The notes below the pieces were generated by a model that did no database searches, had not been told where the DNA came from, and saw only the letters and a list, made by a program, of their open reading frames with translations. 60,153 nucleotides of DNA, taken from positions 1-60,153 of the forward strand of contig NZ_FNVD01000015.1 of the NCBI RefSeq assembly GCF_900108275.1, in the 5' to 3' direction. Of this stretch, positions 9,311 to 17,419 are shown one piece after another (the first letter of the stretch is position 1; every line of letters begins with the position of its first letter). The translations under genes and the position numbers were made by a program. Source of the DNA: Jhaorihella thermophila. Lineage in GTDB: Bacteria > Pseudomonadota > Alphaproteobacteria > Rhodobacterales > Rhodobacteraceae.

Positions 9311-10435
9311 TCAGTTCACCAGCCCGATCCGGTTTCCCAGCCCGTAGAAATTGCCGACGATCTGCGAGATCGTGAGCAGGTCGTTGATCGGCGCTTCGGT
9401 GGCCAGGATCAGGTCGCCCGAGTTGATCCTGAAATTGCGTGCCGCGAACAGCCCGTCGGCCGAGGTCAGGTCCAGCGCGAACACCACCCGCGGCTGGCGC
9501 GGCCCCTGGTTGCCCGGCCGGACGGCCGAGGCGGGGTATTCCCGCAGCACCAGCAGACCCTGCGGGTCGGCGCGGCTGTCGTTCACGCCGCCCATCGCCG
9601 CCACCGCGTCCATCGCCGACATCTCGTCCTTGTTGAAGATGTGCATCGCCTCGGTGCCGGTGGCGCCGAAGGACAGGAAATAGCGCTCGTCCTCTTCGAC
9701 GAAGACCCGGTCCCCGCCCCGCAGAAGCGTGTCGGCCTGCGGGTTGGCCAGCAGATGATCGACCGAGGTGCCGTAGAGCCGCCCCCCCCGCATCAGGCGG
9801 ATCTGCGGGTTGTTGAGGTTCGGGTTGATCCCGCCGCCGGCGGCGATCAGGCTCATCACCGTGTAGTTGCGGTCCGGCATCGGATAGGTGCCGGGGCGCG
9901 GCACGCCGCTGACCAGATCGACCGAGTTGTTGCGCCCCTCGGTCATGCTCAGCTGCACCTGCGCCGAGGGGATGATCGCCTCGAGCGCGGCCTGCAGCTG
10001 TTCGCGGGCCAGGTCGGGGGTCAGGCCGACCACGCTGATATTGCCCACATAGGGCATGAAGATCGACCCGTTCGCGGCCACCTTCACGTTGGGCAGCGCG
10101 ATCTCCTTTTGATCCAGCGAGGTCAGCAGCGAGTTTTCCGAACTGTCCCAGACGCGGATGTTCAGCGTATCGCCGGGCTGGATGATCTGGGTGCGCGCGC
10201 CGCTGCTGTGGGAAATCCAGCTCAGCCGCTGCTGGGTGCCGGTGTCGGGCCAGCGCGCGACGATGGGCAGAAAGGCGCGCGTCACCTTGTAGGCGGCGAA
10301 ATCGGCATCGGCCCGGGTGGCTTCGCGCAACAACTGGCGGCTGTTCGGCCCCCCGCCCGGCAGTTCCGAGGAACAGCCCGAAAGCGTGCCCAGGACCAGT
10401 CCGGCCACGACCGCTATGTGCAGAAGAATCCTCAT
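9311..10435 (-). CDS. Outer-membrane polysaccharide export lipoprotein (Wza/KpsD-like)
   Basis: 374 residues. Signal peptide with lipobox LSGC, the acylated cysteine at residue 21. The Poly_export region follows (TQIIQPGDTLNIRVWDSSEN, then VAANGSIFMPYVGNISVVGLT) with SLBB-like segments (VSGVPRPGTYPMPDRNYTVMSLIAAGGGINPN; LRGGDRVFVEEDERYFLSFG). Proteins of this family form the outer-membrane channel for capsule and exopolysaccharide. The ATG at 10435 is chosen over an upstream in-frame start because it begins the signal peptide. It is transcribed towards the rml block, convergent with the glycosyltransferase at 8032-9291, and divergent from the epimerase/sugar transferase pair. With KpsM/T/E nearby it completes an export route. 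Confidence 0.88.
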   Translation of the reverse strand: MRILLHIAVVAGLVLGTLSGCSSELPGGGPNSRQLLREATRADADFAAYKVTRAFLPIVARWPDTGTQQRLSWISHSSGARTQIIQPGDTLNIRVWDSSENSLLTSLDQKEIALPNVKVAANGSIFMPYVGNISVVGLTPDLAREQLQAALEAIIPSAQVQLSMTEGRNNSVDLVSGVPRPGTYPMPDRNYTVMSLIAAGGGINPNLNNPQIRLMRGGRLYGTSVDHLLANPQADTLLRGGDRVFVEEDERYFLSFGATGTEAMHIFNKDEMSAMDAVAAMGGVNDSRADPQGLLVLREYPASAVRPGNQGPRQPRVVFALDLTSADGLFAARNFRINSGDLILATEAPINDLLTISQIVGNFYGLGNRIGLVN

Positions 10436-10529
10436 TCGCCGGAAGGGCCTGCCCTGGGAGTTGCCGTTGTCGTTTTCCGGCCGCAAGATACCCCCGGCGG
10501 GAAACGGGTCAACCGAAATGGGGCGGGCA

Positions 10530-11393
10530 ATGCATTTTCCACGGATTCTGGTCCTGGGGGCCACAGGTCGGATCGGCGCGATCCTGCGCCGGTTATGGCT
10601 CCGAAGCGGGGCACGAACCGGGGATCATGTGCTCTGGCAGGCCCGCGCCGCGCGGCACGGCAACTGGGCGGTGTTCGACCCGCGCGACCCCGATGCGGTG
10701 GCGCGCGCGGCACGGGGCTGCGACACGATCCTGTGTCTGGCCGGCGTCACACCCACGCGCGCCGCGCGGGGCGCGGCCATGGCCGACAACGTGAGGCTGG
10801 GCCTGGCAGCGGTGCGCGGCGGCGCGGCGGCGGGCGCGCGGGTGCTGTTGGCGTCCTCGGCCGCGGTCTATGGGGGCGGCCAGGGTCTGTTGGCCGAAAC
10901 CGTCCCCCCTGCCCCGCTGTCCGACTACGGGCGCGCCAAGGCCGAAATGGAGCATCGCGCCATCGCGCTGGGGGCCGAGCTGGGCGTATCCGTGACCTGC
11001 CTGCGGATCGGCAACGTGGCCGGGGCCGATGCGATCCTGGGCGACTGGCGTCCGGGATTCCGGCTGGACCGTTTTGCCGACGGCCGCACCCCCCGGCGCA
11101 GCTATGTCGGCCCCGCAACGCTGGCGCGCGTGCTGAAGGATCTTGCCGCCGCCTCCGATCTGCCGCCGGTTCTGAACGTCGCCGCCCCCGGCTCGGTCGA
11201 GATGGGGGCGCTGCTCGATGCGGCGGGGCTGGCGTGGACGCCGCGGCCGGCTCCGGAAGACGCGATCGCCCGGGTGCAGCTTGACGTATCGGCACTGGAA
11301 AGGTTCACCTCGTTTGCGCCAAGGGATAGCCTGCCCCGGACAATGGTGGCGGAGTGGCGTGAATTGGCTTGTTTAGAGACTTATATTTCCTGA
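10530..11393 (+). CDS. NAD-dependent epimerase/dehydratase family protein
   Basis: 287 residues with an N-terminal Rossmann fold (RILVLGATGRIGAILRRL), VLLASSAAVYGGG and LSDYGRAKAEMEHRA carrying a YxxxK-like pair, then a shortened substrate domain ending near residue 287. It is shorter than RmlB or GalE (about 320-350), so the substrate is not predictable. An ATG at 10518 (four codons upstream) is equally in frame. The stop overlaps the start of the downstream sugar transferase (TGATG), which suggests that it makes or modifies the sugar used by that initiating enzyme; this is inference from context. Confidence 0.75.
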   Translation: MHFPRILVLGATGRIGAILRRLWLRSGARTGDHVLWQARAARHGNWAVFDPRDPDAVARAARGCDTILCLAGVTPTRAARGAAMADNVRLGLAAVRGGAAAGARVLLASSAAVYGGGQGLLAETVPPAPLSDYGRAKAEMEHRAIALGAELGVSVTCLRIGNVAGADAILGDWRPGFRLDRFADGRTPRRSYVGPATLARVLKDLAAASDLPPVLNVAAPGSVEMGALLDAAGLAWTPRPAPEDAIARVQLDVSALERFTSFAPRDSLPRTMVAEWRELACLETYIS

Positions 11394-12007
11394 TGACCCC
11401 CCAGAAACGCCTGCTTGATCTGGTCTTTGCCCTGCTGCTGGTCGCGCTGCTCTGGCCGGTGATCCTGGGGCTTGCGCTCTGGCTGTGGGCGAAACAGGGC
11501 CGGCCGATCTTTCATGTGGCCGAACGGATGAAGGGCATCGACCGGCCCTTCATGCTGTGGAAATTCCGCACCATGACCGTGGCCGAAGATGATTCCGGCG
11601 TCTCGGGCGGGGACAAGGCGGCGCGGATCACGCCCGCCGGCGCCTGGCTGCGGGCGCGGCGGCTGGACGAGCTGCCGCAGCTGTGGAACATCATCCGCGG
11701 CGATCTGAGTTTCGTCGGGCCGCGCCCGCCGCTGAGGCAATATGTGGAACGCTTTCCCGACCTCTATGCCCAGGTGCTGAAATCGCGGCCCGGCGTGACC
11801 GGGCTGGCCTCGCTGGTCTATCACCGGCACGAGGCGCGACTTCTGGCGCGCTGCACCGCGCCGGAAGAGACCGATGCGCTCTATTCCCGCATCTGCGTGC
11901 CGGCCAAGGCACGGCTGGACCTGATCTATCAGCGCCACCAGTCGATCTGCTACGATTTCGATCTGGTGTTCCAGACGATCGGAAATCTGCTGCGACGCGG
12001 CGGGTAG
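11393..12007 (+). CDS. Initiating sugar transferase (undecaprenyl-phosphate phosphosugar transferase)
   Basis: 204 residues, a small monotopic phosphoglycosyl transferase. One N-terminal hydrophobic helix (LLDLVFALLLVALLWPVILGLALWL), then the family signatures KFRTMTV, LDELPQLWNIIRGDLSFVGPRPPLRQY and RPGVTGLASL. Enzymes of this family move a sugar phosphate from a nucleotide sugar to undecaprenyl phosphate at the inner membrane and begin polymer assembly. The ATG at 11393 is coupled to the preceding stop; a TTG at 11369 would add eight residues. Such an initiator beside an ABC exporter, without Kdo-linker genes, is unusual for capsule systems. Confidence 0.9.
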   Translation: MTPQKRLLDLVFALLLVALLWPVILGLALWLWAKQGRPIFHVAERMKGIDRPFMLWKFRTMTVAEDDSGVSGGDKAARITPAGAWLRARRLDELPQLWNIIRGDLSFVGPRPPLRQYVERFPDLYAQVLKSRPGVTGLASLVYHRHEARLLARCTAPEETDALYSRICVPAKARLDLIYQRHQSICYDFDLVFQTIGNLLRRGG

Positions 12008-12037
12008 AGCGAAGGGCGCGCCCGGTGAGGCGAGAAA

Positions 12038-12146
12038 GGGGGCGCTGCCCCCGTCGCCCTGCGGGCGACTCCCCCGGAGTATTTTTCGCAAGATGAAGGA
12101 AGCGGGTCCGCGTCGATTTCGGAAAATGCCTTTTCAGAGCCTGTTT
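12038..12146. repeat. Composite intergenic element, copy B, between convergent genes
   Basis: Two adjacent hairpins with 3-nt loops (GGGGGC-GCT-GCCCCC at 12038-12052; GTCGCCC-TGC-GGGCGAC at 12053-12069), then a tag CCCCCGGAGTATTTTT...AAGATGAAGG (12071-12100) and CAGAGCCTGTTT at 12135-12146. It lies between the ends of the sugar transferase gene and the leftward glycosyltransferase gene, where hairpins plus the T5 run could terminate transcription. Confidence 0.7.
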
Positions 12147-12147
12147 T

Positions 12148-13098
12148 TCACAGCCGCTTCAGCAGCGCCGCCAGCCACAGCGTGGCGTGATTGATCCGCC
12201 CCTTGCGATGCAGCCCCGTCTCGCGCAAGAGCGCCAGGCGGGCGCGCAATCCCCCCTGCCGGTCGCGGGCGAAGCGTTCCAGCAGGGCGCGCGCGTCATC
12301 GGTCAGCAGATCCGCATTGGCCATGAGCGCTGCGACGTTCAGATCGTTCCAGTGCCGGTAGGTGCCCCGCAGCATCGCCACGAAGCGCGCCAGCTTGGAG
12401 CCAAGGCCCCGGTTGGCGCCGATCTGGTTGCCCGGGTGCTGGCGATAGAGGATCCGGGGCTCCTGCCCGAACAGGATCGTGCCGCCCGCACCCGAGATCA
12501 GCTGGTAGAGCCACCAGTCATGCACCGCCACGTCCCGCACCCGCGGCACCGCCCGCTGCACCAGCGCCATGCCCGCGCGGTTCAGCACCATGGTGTTGCC
12601 GCCTGCGAAGTTCTGCACCAGCGCGTGGCGGAAATCGTGCGGCCCCGGCACCGGGCGCGACAGGTGGCGGCGGCCGGTGGCCGAATCCCATTCCCAGCTG
12701 CGGGTGCCCAGCAGGGCCGGGGCGGATCCGTGCGGGGCCAGCAGGTCAGCCGCCTGGCGCAGCTTGTCCGGCAGCCAGATGTCGTCCTGATCGGCCAGGG
12801 CGACGTAATCGACCGCGGCCGCTTCGGGCCGGCCCAGCAGGTGCAGAAAATTGGCGCTGGCGCCCCGGCGGGGGCCGTCGATCACGGTGACGGCGATTCC
12901 GTCGCGGCCGGCCTGCGCGGCAAAGGATTTCAGCCGCGCCCGGGTGCCGTCGGTCGAGCCGTCGTCGGAAATCACGATCCGCGCCGGTTTCAGGCTCTGC
13001 TCCAGAAGGCTTTGCAACTGGGGCATCAGGTCTTCTCCGGCCTGAAAGGTCGCCATCAGCACCGCCACGCGCGGGGATTGGGGATCCTGATCCGTCAC
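12148..13098 (-). CDS. Family 2 glycosyltransferase (rhamnosyltransferase-like)
   Basis: 316 residues, GT-A fold. RVAVLMATFQAGEDLMPQLQSLLEQ, ISDDGSTDGT (nucleotide-binding aspartates), ALADQDDIWLPDKL (the DxD-like metal site) and later DVAVHDWWLYQLIS are the standard landmarks. The combination SDDGSTDGT / DQDDIW is typical of rhamnosyl- and related family 2 transferases. It starts at GTG 13098, eight bases after the kpsM stop, and so forms an operon with kpsM. Donor and acceptor are not determined. Confidence 0.85.
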   Translation of the reverse strand: MTDQDPQSPRVAVLMATFQAGEDLMPQLQSLLEQSLKPARIVISDDGSTDGTRARLKSFAAQAGRDGIAVTVIDGPRRGASANFLHLLGRPEAAAVDYVALADQDDIWLPDKLRQAADLLAPHGSAPALLGTRSWEWDSATGRRHLSRPVPGPHDFRHALVQNFAGGNTMVLNRAGMALVQRAVPRVRDVAVHDWWLYQLISGAGGTILFGQEPRILYRQHPGNQIGANRGLGSKLARFVAMLRGTYRHWNDLNVAALMANADLLTDDARALLERFARDRQGGLRARLALLRETGLHRKGRINHATLWLAALLKRL

Positions 13099-13106
13099 GC
13101 CCCGCC

Positions 13107-13901
13107 CTAACGGTTCATGGCATCGCGGATATGCCGGTTGAGCATCAGCAGCCCGACCGCGAACAGGATCCCGGACACGCCCATGACATAGACCAGCGAC
13201 ACGTAGGGCGCGTCATAGGTGGCGTAGATGCCCGATCTCAGCAGGCCGACAAGGTGGATGAGCGGGTTGAACCACAGGATGTCCCGATAGGGCTGGGGCA
13301 CGATGTCGAACATGAAGAAGATGCCCGAGACCAGGAACATCGGGCGGTTCAGGATCGCCCAGACCTGAACATAGGAGGGATAGGCCGCGAACAGGTAGCA
13401 GTTGAAGGTGCCGATCCCCAGCGTGAAGGCGCCGGCGGCAAGGTAGGCCAGAACGATGGTCGGAAAATCGAGAATGAGCCGCAGGTCATAGATCGCGATG
13501 ATGCCGCCGAAGATGATCACGGACACCATCAGCTGGGTGAGATAGTTCAGCAGGAACCGGGCCAGGATCGTGTCGAGCGGGGTGACGGCGGGAAATTCCA
13601 GCAGGGGCTTGGAAAAACTCACCGCCTGCGCCACCTTGTTGCCGACATTCATGTAGAGATTGAAGACCAGGTAGCCAGACGCATAGAACAGGGGAAAGTT
13701 CGTCCCCAGGGAGGGGTGGCGCAGAAACAGCGCGAACGCGATCGACAGCAGCGCCAGCGCGGCCACGGGTTCGATGATCGCCCACAGATATCCGGCCGCG
13801 GATCTGCCATAGGTCGTGCTCATCTCGCGCAGCATCAGCGCGGTGATGGTCCGAAGGGGGCGAAACCAGCGGAAGCGGAGGATCTGGACCGAATTGGACA
13901 T
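13107..13901 (-). CDS. kpsM: Capsule ABC transporter permease (KpsM-like)
   Basis: 264 residues with about six hydrophobic segments, the ABC-2 type permease of polysaccharide exporters. It begins SNSVQILRFRWFRPLRTITALMLREMSTTYGRSAAGYLWAIIEP, the conserved amphipathic N-terminus of KpsM proteins, followed by FYASGYLVFNLYMNVG and FFMFDIVPQPYRDILWFNPLIH. A longer in-frame extension to 14510 is rejected because it overlaps the divergent kpsE gene and its promoter. Inner-membrane partner of the KpsT-like ATPase at 15427. The two transporter halves are encoded on opposite strands around a shared intergenic region. Confidence 0.93.
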   Translation of the reverse strand: MSNSVQILRFRWFRPLRTITALMLREMSTTYGRSAAGYLWAIIEPVAALALLSIAFALFLRHPSLGTNFPLFYASGYLVFNLYMNVGNKVAQAVSFSKPLLEFPAVTPLDTILARFLLNYLTQLMVSVIIFGGIIAIYDLRLILDFPTIVLAYLAAGAFTLGIGTFNCYLFAAYPSYVQVWAILNRPMFLVSGIFFMFDIVPQPYRDILWFNPLIHLVGLLRSGIYATYDAPYVSLVYVMGVSGILFAVGLLMLNRHIRDAMNR

Positions 13902-13983
13902 GGGATGAGGCCGGGAACTACCCAATCGGGCGGATGTGGTATAAGACCCAGACTTATATCGGATTTCAGGAAGGCACAACGAT
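13902..13983. promoter_or_regulatory. Divergent promoter region kpsM / kpsE
   Basis: 82 bases between the leftward kpsM-glycosyltransferase pair and the rightward kpsE-kpsT-ugd operon. The segment TGTGGTATAAGACCCAGACTT contains a -10-like TATAAG directed towards kpsE. The sequence AGGAAGG at about 13968 serves as ribosome-binding site for the TTG start of kpsE. Confidence 0.5.
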
Positions 13984-15414
13984 TTGACCGAACCGGCAGT
14001 CAAGCCCGCAGCCTCGGCGACCGACGAAGGCAAGCCCGACAAACCGACGCCCAGGGTTGACGTGGTGAAGTCGGGCGATGCCCCCCGGCCCGCGGCCGGG
14101 GACGCGCGGGAGGGCGCGGCAAGGGTCCAATCCGAACCGGCAAGACCGGCCAAGGGGGCCGACAAGGCCGGGAATGCCCCCGACCATGGCAAACCGGCTC
14201 CGAAACAGCCGGAACGGAAACCGCCGCCCCCGGCGAAACCGGCGCAGCCGAAGGTGATCGAGGTCGCCCCGATGGCCCGCCACGCCCGCACCCACCGGCG
14301 GCACTGGGGCATCCTTCTGAGCTTTCTGGCGCTGGTGATCCTGCCCACGGCCCTGACCGGATGGTACATGTATGCGATTGCCGACGACCAGTACGAGTCC
14401 CGCGTCGGGTTCTCGGTGCGGTCGGCCGAAAGCCAATCGGCGCTGGACATGCTCAGCGGGTTGGGAGGGCTGATCGGAGCGACCTCGTCCTCCAGTTCGG
14501 ATCCCGACATCCTTTATGAATTCATCCAGAGCCGCGAAATGGTCGAGCGGGTCGATGCCAGAATGGATCTGCGCGCGGTCTTCACGCAGCCCTGGTTCGA
14601 CCCGGTCTTTTCGCTGCCGGACGATGCCAGCATCGAGGATCTGGTGGACTACTGGTCGCGCATGGTGCGGGTCTATTACGACAGCGGCACCAAGCTGATC
14701 GAGGTGCGCGCCTTTGCCTTCACCCCCCAAGAGGCGCACCGGTTGGCGCAACTGATCTACGAGGAGGCCGAGGCCAAGATCAACGAGCTGTCCTCGGTGG
14801 CCCGGGATGACGCCACCCGCTATGCCAAGGAAGAACTCGACAAGGCGATCGACCGGCTGATCAAGGCGCGCCAGGCGATGACCGAATTTCGCGTCCGCAC
14901 CCAGATCGTCGATCCGCAGGCCGACATCGCCGGGCAGATGGGGCTCTTGAACTCGTTGCAGACCAAACTGGCCGAGGCGCTGATCGAACAGGATCTGCTG
15001 GAACAGACCGCGCGCAATGGCGATCCGCGGCTCGACAAGATCGCGCGCGAGATCGCCGTGATCGAGGAACGGATCGCCGAAGAGCGGCGCAAGCTGGGGG
15101 TTGGCGGCCCGGACGCGTCGGCCAATGGCGAGCCCGAAGAGGGCTATGCCAAGGTGATCGGCGAATATGAGAGGCTTCAGGTCGAACTGAAATTCGCCGA
15201 AACCGCCTATGTGAGCGCGCTCGGCGCCTATGACGCGGCGCTGGCCGAGGCACAGCGCACCAGCCGCTATCTCACCGCCTATCTGCAGCCGACGTATCCG
15301 GAAACCCCGACCGCGCCGAACCGGCCGCTGGTGGTTGCCCTGATTGCGGGCTTTCTGTTCATCGGCTGGTTCAGCCTCGTGCTGGTCTATTACAGCTTCC
15401 GTGATCGCAGGTGA
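13984..15414 (+). CDS. kpsE: Capsule export inner-membrane protein (KpsE/Wzz-like copolymerase)
   Basis: 476 residues. A proline-, lysine- and alanine-rich cytoplasmic tail of about 100 residues precedes TM1 (WGILLSFLALVILPTALTGW, ~108-127). The periplasmic part begins DDQYESRVGFSVRSAESQS and contains a long helical coiled-coil region (residues ~260-370); TM2 is near the C-terminus (PLVVALIAGFLFIGWFSLVL). This two-TM, large-periplasmic-domain plan is that of PCP-3/KpsE proteins, which connect the ABC exporter with the outer-membrane channel. The start is TTG, supported by AGGAAGG nine bases upstream. The basic/proline-rich tail is longer than in enterobacterial KpsE. Confidence 0.88.
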   Translation: MTEPAVKPAASATDEGKPDKPTPRVDVVKSGDAPRPAAGDAREGAARVQSEPARPAKGADKAGNAPDHGKPAPKQPERKPPPPAKPAQPKVIEVAPMARHARTHRRHWGILLSFLALVILPTALTGWYMYAIADDQYESRVGFSVRSAESQSALDMLSGLGGLIGATSSSSSDPDILYEFIQSREMVERVDARMDLRAVFTQPWFDPVFSLPDDASIEDLVDYWSRMVRVYYDSGTKLIEVRAFAFTPQEAHRLAQLIYEEAEAKINELSSVARDDATRYAKEELDKAIDRLIKARQAMTEFRVRTQIVDPQADIAGQMGLLNSLQTKLAEALIEQDLLEQTARNGDPRLDKIAREIAVIEERIAEERRKLGVGGPDASANGEPEEGYAKVIGEYERLQVELKFAETAYVSALGAYDAALAEAQRTSRYLTAYLQPTYPETPTAPNRPLVVALIAGFLFIGWFSLVLVYYSFRDRR

Positions 15415-15426
15415 TCGGGGGCGAAC

Positions 15427-16098
15427 ATGATCCGGCTGGAAAACCTCAACAAGCGGTTCCACTTCCGGGGCCGGGACAAGGTGGTTGCGGACAATCTGAA
15501 CATCACCCTGCCCTCGGGCGTGGCGATCGGGCTGCTGGGCCGCAACGGCGCGGGGAAATCGACCCTGTTGCGGATGATTGCCGGAACGGTTCTGCCGGAT
15601 TCGGGACGCGTCCGCACCACCGGCACGATCTCCTGGCCGGTGGGGCTGGCCGGAGGGTTCCATCCCGACCTGACCGGCGCGCAGAACGTGCGCTTCATCG
15701 CCCGGATCTATGGCGTCGATACCGACGAGCTACTGGATTTCGTTGCCCATTTCGCCGAGCTTGGCATTCATTTCCACCAGCCGGTGCGCACCTATTCGTC
15801 GGGGATGCGGGCGCGGCTGGGGTTCGGGGTGTCCATGGGCATCCCCTTCGACACCTACCTGGTGGACGAGGTGACCTCGGTGGGCGATGCCAACTTTCGC
15901 GCGAAAAGCGAGGCGCTGTTTCACGAACGCATGTCGCGGTCCGGCGCGATCCTGGTGTCGCATGGCGCGGAGATGATAAAGCGGGTCTGCCGGGCCGGCA
16001 TGGTTCTGGAAAACGGCAAGCTGCATTATTTCGACGACGTGAACGAGGCGATCGCCTTTCACCTGGACAACATGAAGGTCGCCAGAAGCGAAGAATAG
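15427..16098 (+). CDS. kpsT: Capsule ABC transporter ATPase (KpsT-like)
   Basis: 223 residues, the nucleotide-binding subunit of the polysaccharide exporter. Walker [10 protein letters not shown] at 38-46, signature [10 protein letters not shown] at 122-131, Walker B TYLVDEV at 143-149, switch histidine in VSHGAEM. Its short length means it lacks the C-terminal carbohydrate-binding domain found in Wzt proteins of some O-antigen exporters, so it belongs to the capsule (KpsT) branch. It lies 12 bp after kpsE and 31 bp before ugd, same operon. Confidence 0.94.
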   Translation: MIRLENLNKRFHFRGRDKVVADNLNITLPSGVAIGLLGRNGAGKSTLLRMIAGTVLPDSGRVRTTGTISWPVGLAGGFHPDLTGAQNVRFIARIYGVDTDELLDFVAHFAELGIHFHQPVRTYSSGMRARLGFGVSMGIPFDTYLVDEVTSVGDANFRAKSEALFHERMSRSGAILVSHGAEMIKRVCRAGMVLENGKLHYFDDVNEAIAFHLDNMKVARSEE

Positions 16099-16129
16099 CC
16101 CAAGGGCGGCCTCACAGAGGAGAGCGCAG

Positions 16130-17296
16130 ATGAACATTACCGTGGTCGGGATCGGCTATGTCGGCCTGTCCAATGCCATTCTTCTGGCCCGCCGCCACCG
16201 GGTGGTGGCGCTGGACATCGACGCCGATCGCGTGGCGCGGCTCAATCGGCGCGACTGCCCCATCGTGGACCCCGAGATGGAACAGTCGCTGGCCAATGAC
16301 GCCCTGGATCTGACCGCGACCACCGACGCGCCGGCCGCGCTGCGGGAGGCGGATTTCGTGATCGTCGCCACCCCCACCGACTATGACCCCAAGGCCAATT
16401 TCTTTGACACCTCCAGCGTCGAGGCCGTGATCGGCCAGGTTCTGGACATGAACCCGGATGCGGTGATCGTCATCAAGTCCACCGTGCCGGTGGGGTTCAC
16501 CCGCGAGATCAGCGCGCGTCTGGGCACCGACCGGATCATGTTCAGCCCCGAATTCCTGCGCGAGGGGCGCGCGCTTTACGACAACCTGCACCCCTCGCGG
16601 ATCGTGGTGGGCGAGGAGACCGACCGCGCCCGCGCCTTTGCCGAGATGCTGCGCGACTGTTCGGAAGAGCCCGACGCGCCGATCCTGCTGACCGGCCCCT
16701 CCGAGGCCGAGGCGATCAAGCTTTTTGCCAATACCTATCTCGCCATGCGGGTGGCCTATTTCAACGAGCTGGACAGCTATGCGCTGACCCATGGGCTGAA
16801 CCCGCGGCAGATCATCGAAGGCGTCGGGCTCGATCCGCGGATCGGCACCCATTACAACAACCCCTCCTTCGGCTATGGCGGCTATTGCCTGCCCAAGGAC
16901 AGCAAGCAGCTTCTGGCCAACTACGCGCAGGTGCCGCAGAACCTGATGCAGGCCATCGTCGAGGCCAACCGCACCCGCAAGGATTTCATCGCCGACCGGA
17001 TCATCGAAAAGGCCCCCCGCAAGGTCGGGGTCCATCGGCTGGTGATGAAGGCGGGGTCCGACAATTTCCGGCACAGTTCGATCCAAGGGATCATGAAGCG
17101 GATCAAGGCCAAGGGGATCGAGGTGATGGTCTATGAGCCGACGATGGAGGAGGAGAGTTTCTTTGGCTCGGAGGTGACGCATGATCTGGATCGGCTCAAG
17201 CGGGAATGCGACGTGATCATCGCCAACCGGCGGGCGCCGGAGCTGGAGGACGTGGCCGACAAGGTGTTCACCCGCGACCTGTTCGGGTCGGATTGA
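16130..17296 (+). CDS. ugd: UDP-glucose 6-dehydrogenase
   Basis: 388 residues, the length of the short enterobacterial Ugd form. It oxidises UDP-glucose to UDP-glucuronate in two NAD-dependent steps. NAD site [10 protein letters not shown] (4-13), then [15 protein letters not shown] and [18 protein letters not shown]; catalytic cysteine C253 in YGGYCLPKD. The residues PTDYD and the C-terminal SFFGSEV fit Ugd better than UDP-N-acetylmannosamine dehydrogenase. A ribosome-binding site GAGGAG lies before the ATG. It suggests a uronic acid in the polymer. Confidence 0.93.
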   Translation: MNITVVGIGYVGLSNAILLARRHRVVALDIDADRVARLNRRDCPIVDPEMEQSLANDALDLTATTDAPAALREADFVIVATPTDYDPKANFFDTSSVEAVIGQVLDMNPDAVIVIKSTVPVGFTREISARLGTDRIMFSPEFLREGRALYDNLHPSRIVVGEETDRARAFAEMLRDCSEEPDAPILLTGPSEAEAIKLFANTYLAMRVAYFNELDSYALTHGLNPRQIIEGVGLDPRIGTHYNNPSFGYGGYCLPKDSKQLLANYAQVPQNLMQAIVEANRTRKDFIADRIIEKAPRKVGVHRLVMKAGSDNFRHSSIQGIMKRIKAKGIEVMVYEPTMEEESFFGSEVTHDLDRLKRECDVIIANRRAPELEDVADKVFTRDLFGSD

Positions 17297-17307
17297 CGGA
17301 GCGGAAG

Positions 17308-17359
17308 GCGAGGGGCGCTGCCCCTCGCGCTCCCCGGGGTATTTCGGACCAGAAAGAAG
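17308..17359 (+). terminator. Hairpin terminator and composite element copy C after ugd
   Basis: Perfect 9-bp-arm hairpin GCGAGGGGC-GCT-GCCCCTCGC (17308-17328) followed by GGGGTATTTC and GGACCAGAAAGAAG (17336-17359). The same tag occurs inverted at copy A (6107-6130). It lies between the convergent ends of ugd and repA and probably ends the kpsE-kpsT-ugd transcript. Confidence 0.65.
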
Positions 17360-17419
17360 CAGGGGGCCATTTGCGGAAAGATGGGGCCCTGCGCTGCTGT
17401 CAGAGCGTGAAAACGGACT

